From positions 105,966,296 to 106,030,295 of the forward strand of contig NC_081412.1 of NCBI RefSeq assembly GCF_030272615.1: DNA of 64,000 nucleotides, read 5' to 3'. This document shows, in pieces, positions 56,959 to 64,000 of this stretch. A model generated the notes under the pieces. It searched no databases, was not told the origin of the DNA, and saw only the letters and a list, made by a program, of their open reading frames with translations. The stretch comes from Cryptomeria japonica (taxonomy: Eukaryota; Streptophyta; Pinopsida; Cupressales; Cupressaceae). The position numbers were made by a program, and so were the translations under genes. Position 1 is the stretch's first letter, and each line of letters begins with the position of its first letter.

Positions 56959-59320
56959 TCAGTGATATGCACCTTTTCCTGGTAACTTTACCTCTAGTGG
57001 CATCCAAGGGCCTTGTCCTTTACACCCCAGACCACCACCTTGATAACCCAATTTTTCCATTATGGTTGCCCCTGAAGAATATTTTTCTAATGTGGTCTCA
57101 CTAAAAATATATGTTTTTGCAGATTTTGTAACAGTTGTATGATTTTGACTTGAGGGTATCTCATTATCACTATCATGATCTCTATCATTCACTATCATCA
57201 TATGCTTCAGAGCGATTATCTATATTCCATAATTTGCTAAACTCAGAATCCTCTAGGATATCTTCAAAATCTACACTAGTATTTGGTTCACCTAGATTCT
57301 TCTTCATAGACCAAAAATATTTGGTTTTGTTTCGTGTCCAATTTGCCTCTAAACAAGCCTTTGATAGAGATCGTGGGATACTATTTCTAATAGATGAAAC
57401 ATTGGCTCTTTTGTAAAAATTTTCGGACCTAGACTAGTTTGGATCTCTTGCTCTATTGTTCTCTGTGGGTGCAATGCCATAATTTGTGTTGACAAGTGTT
57501 CTAGAGAAATACTTTTCTCAACAGCAGTTTCCTCCATCACTTTTTTGACCTCATCCCAAGAATCCTTGTTTTTCAACATTTCTAACAAGGTTTTACTTTT
57601 ATGTTGGATTTTACTTGCAGAGTTCTTATTCGCCACAACCATTGCTTTAATGATGTTGCATGAATCATACTGCCAATAACTGTCAACATCAAAATTTAAA
57701 AAAATCAAAGTTTCATATACAACACTGAATGCTTTTCTCTCAAATGTGTACCCTCCACATAAAAAAGGTAATGAAGGAAATATGCTCTTCTTTTGTTGAC
57801 CATAAAAGTAGAGCTTATATGTACTCTCCATCTACTATACATATTCCAATGCAAAAACCCTCTCTGTCACATGTATTGGAAGTTTGTAGGGTTTTACTCC
57901 TGATCCATGAAACTTTAACACTATATATTCTTCCATGAGGTACTAGTCAACCAATTGTATTGCAGGTCCCAATTGAATTCAATCTCTTCAAGACTCGGGC
58001 AATCTAGGCATTGGAGTGTTTGCAATTGCATGATACATTGGAGCCAAATAGAAGTATAAAAAAATGGTTGTAGTTCCCCCTCTTACCACACATGCTTATC
58101 TTAGTGGTCCATTCATATATTGGATGCATTGTTCTCACCTCATCATCCTTATGCACCTAAATCTGAATCTTGTTGGACTCGAACGTTCCACTATATTTCA
58201 CTAGAAGAAGATGGTACAAGTAGGTTGTAAACCTAAATTTATTAGAGGGACCTCTTTTAATCTTTACAAATTTTTCATGCATGGATTGAACAATGTGATC
58301 AACAAATTATAACTAACAGACTGATTAACACAATGGATATTAAATACCATTTCAAGGAGGCTTGAACCCACTTCCATATTATTTTCCAATCCCTGGTAAA
58401 ATGTTAGCATGGCAATAGTATCTTGAACCCATGGCACAAAAATATATCCTTTATAAGGAGGCTTATTATTTTGATCCAATTGTTTACCATCCATTGTTAT
58501 CGCTTTGAGATAATTATTTTTCCCTTATCAATTGCTTCATAATCACAAGAAAGATTTTCTAGGTCAACGTGGACGTTTGAGTGTCCAAAATCTACCACTC
58601 CAAGCCTTGAGTCCAACAAACTTTTAAATTATTCCTCAGTAATGGATAAAATTAATAGTTGAATATTTTTATTAGCAATTGCTCATCTATTTTCATCATA
58701 ACTTTGGGCGTAGACCATGACAATTCTCGAGCAAGGGAAAACCTCAAGTAGCATCATGCATCCCAATCCAACATCCCACGCTGCATTTTTATTTATGTTT
58801 TGACATAATATTGTATTATACACTATATTTTGTGCCTTGTTCGGCATGCACCTTATGGCCTTATTCTCACATGAAAATATAATTTGTGCGGTTAGCCTAC
58901 CATGGATTACAGGATCATAAATATCATAGAATTCATCAATGAAACCTAGGTTTTTAACGAGTTGGGCATAGTCTATTTTTGTATCTCTTTGGCTTTTCAA
59001 ATCACCGATATTGATGGTAGACAAGCTTGAAAATGTAAACCTTTAGCGCCCGGTGCCTGGTCCCCTAACTCTACTCTAAACTACAAGATTGAAAAAATTA
59101 AAAACATGGGATGTAGGTGTTCTATATATCTCTCAAGAACTTACCCAAAAATTTGAATTTGAAACGATGAAGAAATAGACTGGTGCAAACAGACTTTGTT
59201 GCATCCCCAAATCTAGATTCTAATTTCTGAATCTCCCTAGTTAACTGGTTACTCCAAAGTCCAATTTCCCCTAATTTCAAGAGCAGCAGAGCTTCCTCAA
59301 AGGGAAAACCCATAGTTAAA
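56959..59320 (-). pseudogene. Unrecognised retroelement ORFs ending in a G-patch
   Basis: Pieces in order on the minus strand: MGFPFEEALLLLKLGEIG (from 59313), INIGDLKSQRDTKIDYAQ with VHGRLTAQIIFSCENKA-type sequence (59024-58683), GYIFVPWVQDTIAMLTFY (58494-58264), then YKLYFYGQQKKSIFPSL to NKDSWDEVKKVMEE (57831-57349). Last is a G-patch-like IMEKLGYQGGGLGCKGQG (57201-56959). Many breaks separate them. G-patches occur beside protease in some retroelements, which is the only hint of function. I see no catalytic motif of protease, RT or integrase. The rest is unrecognised. Confidence 0.5.
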
Positions 59321-59391
59321 ATTCATTTCTTTTTCTTTCTTTCTTTTATTAAAAACTAATGAATAATGATGAACAATAAATACCCTAACTA

Positions 59392-59419
59392 GTACTGAGA
59401 GAGGGGGGTGAATCAGTAC
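59392..59419 (-). other. U5 hairpin (inverted copy)
   Basis: Perfect arms GTACTGA and TCAGTAC flank gagaggggggtgaa. Confidence 0.6.
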
Positions 59420-60628
59420 CGACAAAAACTTCTCAACAACTTATCAAGTTAAAACAATGAAAATCGGTTGTCTTCGTCACTGAAATTTGTTACTACTTAC
59501 TAAGTTGCCATTAGTTTTATGTCCAAAGTCATTCTATATACTCTAGTCGGTCACTACTACTGAAATATTCAGTCTGTATGCACAATACAGTCGGTTATAG
59601 AAGAAAGTAGTCACAGAGCCTACTATACACCGAGCTGTCTACCGACTAACACTCTGTGTCTACCAAGCAGCAATAATGATATACCGAGTTGATATACACC
59701 GAGTGAAACGTGTTACTAGATTAATTGAACCTAGACACACATGTGGAAACGTGTTACAAGATCGAGGAACAAAGAACCATTATCACATTGGAAATTGCAC
59801 TCAAGGATTGTGTATGATTTTGAGGTCATCTATCCAATGAAATATTTTGTATGGTTATTCATTCGATAAATCATGTTTGTAAGATTGAAGCAATGAACCA
59901 GAACACCAACATAAGAGATCTACTTATACAACATGAATTGGGATCAGAGAGATATATAGAGGTATGTGTGCATGAGTGTGAAGACAGACATATGTGAAAA
60001 GAAAAATCATTGGAAAGCACTGAGTGTTATGACTGTTACAGAGACACAGAGGTCACTGAGAAGGATTTCAGAGAACAGTCAAGGAACAGAGTAAACAAAA
60101 GGGTTTACTGAGTTACTATATGGGTTACCGAGGTATGCTATAAGCAAGGTAATCTCATTTTGAGCACATAGAATCTGCTATAACATTTCAGATGTGAAGT
60201 TGCAGATATTTGTAATATTTTATTGTAATATTTTGAGTTGTAAGAGAAACCTTTAACAGGGTAAAAGACTCTAACAAAGTCTATAAATTGTAAAGTCATT
60301 AAACAAGTGCAGCATTTAGAATAAGTGTTGTAAAATCCTTTAGCAAGGTAGATCTAACAATCTTGATACTCCTAGCACGGTAAGCTATCAGAAATAGCTA
60401 AACATGTAGCTCTAACCGAGCACCCTTTATTATTGCAGTAGTGAAGTTGTGGGTGCCATCCCCACCACAGTTTTTCTCTCTAACCAAGACTTTCTGTGTA
60501 ACCAAAATATATGTGTTATGGAGTGAATCATGTATGATTGTTATTTATTTGTTTTAGCTTTATGTTATGTTACAGCAGTCTTTGGTTTATGCATAACAGT
60601 AAAGTTATTGTTCAAGAAAGGATTTGAA

Positions 60629-60657
60629 GTACTGATTCACCCCTCCCCTCTCAGTAC
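60629..60657 (+). other. U5 hairpin, perfect 7-bp stem
   Basis: Arms GTACTGA and TCAGTAC enclose ttcacccctcccctc. It lies 26 bases before the LTR end. Confidence 0.7.
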
Positions 60658-60685
60658 ATTAGCTTTCCATATTGGGCCTAACAAT

Positions 60686-60697
60686 TGGTATCAGAGC
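60686..60697 (+). other. Intact primer binding site
   Basis: TGGTATCAGAGC, the standard initiator-tRNA-Met complement of plant copia elements, lies two bases after the LTR. Confidence 0.9.
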
Positions 60698-60745
60698 TTC
60701 AATCTTGGAAAAGGGTTTAACAGCCTAAAAAAAAAGATCTTATCA

Positions 60746-62017
60746 ATGGAAGGCTATAAACAATCTCAGAGAATTTTATATTTGCAAGAAGAGTTGGATC
60801 ATGCTAATCAAGTGATTGCAGACATGCAAAGACAAATGCAAAAATCATTGAAAGTTAGAAGAAGATTGTCTGATGATTTGCAGGACTCTCAAGAGTTGGT
60901 GGAACAGATTGAGACATCATCTGAGAACAGTATATCTGAAGACACTGAAGAGATGGTTGAAGAATTGAAAGAAAAGAAAAAAGCACTGACCAATCAGCTA
61001 AAAGCTATGAAAAGAGGACATGAACATTTCAGCACACAGATGACTGAAAATCTTGATGCATTGAGGACAGCTAAGGATAAATTAAGAGATCTAGAAAGAG
61101 AAAAACATCAACTTGAAGCATTAGTGTCTGAAAAGAATGATGAAATCACTAGGATGACTGGAATACAAAGTAATCTGTCAGATCAATTGGGTTATGCACA
61201 TCATGAAGCAAATCTGAAGGATAATGAGAATCAAGCATTGAAACTTGAAGTATCAAGGTTGACCGATGAACTTGAAGCAGAGACGAAATCTAAAGAAACA
61301 CTGAAGAAGAGTTATGAAGCATTGAAGATGTTGGATGAGCAACTGAATACAAGAAGACCCAACAAAGATGCAGGACTCGGTTACAAAGGAAAAGACTCTA
61401 CTGAGAAGGGAATCCAGACTACCGAGAGAGGAGAATCATCAAAGCAAGCTGGAAACAAGAAGAACATCAAAAGAAAGAAACCTATTTGCAACTACTGTGG
61501 AAATCAAGGTCATACTACCAACTTGTACCAAATTAGAAAAGGTAAGCAACCAAATTTTAGTAGGTCTAATGGTTATTATTACAATTGCAATAAATATGGT
61601 CACACATCTAACCAATGTAGGACAAAGTCTGTTAACAATTATCAGAAGGAAAAATTCAAAGGGTTTTGTAAAAACTGCAATATATATGGACATAATACCG
61701 AGAAGTGATGGTTTAAGCAAAAGAACTATATGTGGTCTACACACCGAGCAAATGCTAGAGGTTACCAAACTCACACAGGTCCTAACCGACAGTATTCTGC
61801 AGTACCATGGGATTACAATACAAGGATATGGTGTGAATGTTGTGGAAGATATGGACATATAAGTTCCAACTGCTTTATAAGGTTTGGAATGAACAACTGA
61901 AGATCATGGAGAAATCCTGGTATGGCATGTTTTCATTGTCACAAAGTTGGACACTTGGCTAGAGATTGCAGAGATAAACCTAGAGGAGACATTGAAGAAA
62001 TAAAAGGCAAATTATAG
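60746..62017 (+). pseudogene. Gag-like ORF: coiled coil plus five zinc knuckles
   Basis: The start (MEGYKQSQRILYLQEELDH) follows the primer site by 50 bases. Residues 5-200 are a charged coiled coil with heptad-like Leu/Lys/Glu spacing. Five CCHC-type knuckles follow, near residues 248, 278, 308, 363 and 395. The fourth (CECCGRYGHISSNC) and fifth (CFHCHKVGHLARDC) are intact. The first lacks its last Cys and the second its first Cys. The third ends in TGA (61706-61708) where the Cys should be. One frame is kept to 62017 with only two stops, the other at 61898-61900. No capsid-type UBN2 domain is recognisable and no pol follows, so the element was probably non-autonomous. Five knuckles is unusual for copia gag, which normally has one. 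Confidence 0.7.
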
Positions 62018-62716
62018 ATGATTTGGAAAAAGAAGGAAATTGTGTCAAATGAAGAAAGCACCTTACCTAACGAGTTAGGTGCACCAATTCCAAATTAATC
62101 GGTAAAGGTATGAAGGGACTGCATTCTCTCAAGGTTAAATCTTAACAGTTCCTATTTTATCATGCACTTATTTCAATATCTGCATAGCTAAAGATGCATT
62201 AGAAAATTTAAAATTTTATCGAGTCTCTTGGAAGCCTGTCTAGTCGTTGAATACAGGAAGACTAGCTACTCAGTAAAAGTATAAAAAGGAAGTGGTACTG
62301 ATTGCATTTAATGTCTTTTGACCTAACTGCACGAAGCTCGATAAGGTATATTGTGTACTTAAAGCTTTTACGCGGTCATTTTACACTTACCAAGTTTTCA
62401 AGAAAGCATAGAAAAGTGATTCAAAGGCAATCAAACCTCCTCTGAAGCGAAATTCAAGGTATTTACATCAATCACAATGCATTGTCAAACTAGTTTACTG
62501 ATCATATCAGTTGTGAATATATGTTTTACATTTGTTAAGTGGGAAGCGTCTGCCGTTTAAAAGTTTTCAAACCCTAAGGATCTTTTGTTAAGTGATTATT
62601 CAAAATCTACAATGGCACCTAAGATCCAGAAGCCCATTGTTGTTGAGAACATTGAAAAGCCCTCACAGAAATACTCTTTAACTCCCAAAGTAGCATCTCA
62701 ACCCAGACGATAAAAC
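62018..62716 (+). other. Interior after the gag-like ORF
   Basis: It is mostly non-coding. A 33-codon frame at 62612-62713 (MAPKIQKPIVVENIEKPSQK) ends three bases before the next LTR. It may be the start of an ORF cut by that insertion. Confidence 0.4.
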
Positions 62717-64000
62717 TGTTAGCAATATAGCATTATAATAGACATTGAGAAGATTGTTGATGATTATGGATATAACTGATTAAGGATGTTTACTGTCTTG
62801 ATATTATTATTTTGTCATTGATGTTAAGAAATTGATTTTCCAACTCAGTATGATGTTACCATATCTTGAGAAGTATGATTTGAAGAATATAAAGATGTCG
62901 GTGAAAGACATAGAAAGAATATGATGAATAAGGGGATGAATAAGGTATTCAATGGGCAACTATTACCAAGTCAGACAATGATGAGATCATGATGTTTAGA
63001 TTGTTTTAACATCATACAGATGTTATAAATTGTAAAGGTTAATACTATACTATGTTATCAAGCAAAGAACCTAGTCGGTAAACCCTAAGGAACCTAGTCG
63101 ATAAACCCTAAGGTTATCGCTATCGGTTAATGAAGGCAGAATGTCTATTGAGTGAAGTTTAGTATTTACCAAGTTGTAACCGAGTTGTAACCGAGCTATA
63201 ACAGAATGCATTAAATGGTTGCATGCGTTATTTAATGAAGGAAGCTGATGAGCTGGAACTGATTGAATGATCGGTATGCCATAAATATAGTTTGTTAATG
63301 AATCTATGGCAAAGGAAAGTCGGCATGAAGATCTACAGTTTAGATTGAACCGCAATACCCTGGCACAAGTTCCAAGAAATGTATGCAAGTTCCTAGGCGA
63401 GGTAAAACATTTTCAGATCAAAAGATGCATTGAACCTGGACAATTTTGAAGATTTGATGGCTATGATTGATCATGGGAAATGTGATCGAGTAGATTAAGC
63501 GGTCATCTAATTGTTTATAAATAGGGAACTGTTGATAAACAATGTATGCGGGCAAGTGTATCCATCGGGATGCTACATGGTGATTATCAAGCATAGAAGC
63601 TTGAAGACCTATTTGAATAACAGAGTATAGAAGCCCAGCAGATGGACAAGATTAGTTATATGTCTAGATTTTATTGAACAAATAAGAATTTCCTTTAGCA
63701 TTTTAGATGTGAAGTTGCAGATAGATTTTTATTACTGTTATTTTGTGAAAGTGATAGAAATTCTCTTAACCGAGTGGACTTAACAGTCTTATTTGTAAAA
63801 CCCTCTAGCAAGGTGACATTCTGATTGAGTGTTTGAAATCTTTTAACAAGGTCACTTCTAACAAGATGAAGATCCTAACAGATCTGAGGGAAATCCCTTA
63901 ACCGGGTCACATCTAGCAATGTGTTTGTAATATTTAACAGGATTTTCTTTTAACCGAGCATACTCTAGAAGAGTATATTTCTTAGTGGGTCTGAAATCCC
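62717..64000 (+). mobile_element. LTR running off the window end
   Basis: It begins TGTTAGCAATATAGC and is close to the reverse complement of 56795-55291 all along. By that comparison about 215 bases remain beyond 64000. No purine tract lies before it, so it is more likely the start of a new element than the 3' LTR of the gag-like element. Confidence 0.7.

Larger units (their letters stand above)
59369..60683 (+). mobile_element. LTR, plus orientation, with an inverted end at its left
   Basis: The right end is secure: the U5 hairpin (GTACTGA/TCAGTAC at 60629-60657), then TTGGGCCTAACA, then an intact primer site. The left end is not. At 59392-59419 the same hairpin motif appears in the opposite sense, as at the end of a minus-oriented LTR, while accgag words from about 59620 on are in plus sense. 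Either a piece of an opposing LTR abuts it or the LTR itself has mirrored ends. Confidence 0.5.

Noticed and set aside
63071-63388. Minus-strand 105-codon open frame
   Set aside because: It lies within the LTR that starts at 62717 and has no recognisable domain.

Overview
This 64-kb window looks like repeat-dominated nuclear DNA from a seed plant with a large genome. A conifer or other gymnosperm is possible, judging by the size and style of the LTRs, but that is a weak inference. I see no intact host gene, tRNA or rRNA. Almost everything that can be recognised is transposon-derived: Ty1/copia elements, one Ty3/gypsy element of Tat type, a hAT-like transposase, solo LTRs, and two LTR-associated coding regions I cannot assign. 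All coding regions carry stops, frameshifts or deletions.

Layout. 1-5240: a truncated LTR, then AT-rich DNA with diverged tandem repeats and a fold-back segment. 5243-8245 and 8308-9969 plus 23952-25361: two tandem copies of a ~3.06-kb unit carrying the same truncated copia pol. The second copy was split by a copia-type solo LTR (9970-23946, TSD agtaa). That LTR was itself split by a 12.8-kb Tat-type gypsy element (10973-23796, TSD atgct), which carries an antisense, intron-containing plant-mobile-domain (PMD) gene. Next come a solo LTR (25367-26904, TSD atgag) and an RT-deleted copia element (26912-32380, minus, TSD gagga), inserted into adjoining target sites. 33002-43414 is a degenerate hAT-like transposase split by a near-complete copia element (34734-41761, minus). 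44549-55282 is a long minus-strand non-canonical retroelement interior: a ~1,100-codon unrecognised ORF and a coiled-coil ORF. It is split by a small LTR element with no ORF (44950-47024) and a solo LTR (52104-53629), and its LTR lies at 55291-56795. A second unrecognised minus-strand interior with a G-patch follows (56940-59320). Then comes a plus-strand element with an intact PBS and a gag-like ORF carrying five zinc knuckles but no pol (59369-62716). The last feature is an LTR running off the window (62717-64000).

How the pieces relate. Target-site duplications allow most insertions to be ordered and the interrupted reading frames to be followed across them. One signal recurs in the copia-type LTRs: a hairpin near the U5 end whose arm sequence differs between families while staying complementary, around a C-run loop in the sense strand. 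The most unusual content is this hairpin, the antisense PMD gene, the two unrecognised ORF sets, and the pol-less five-knuckle gag element.
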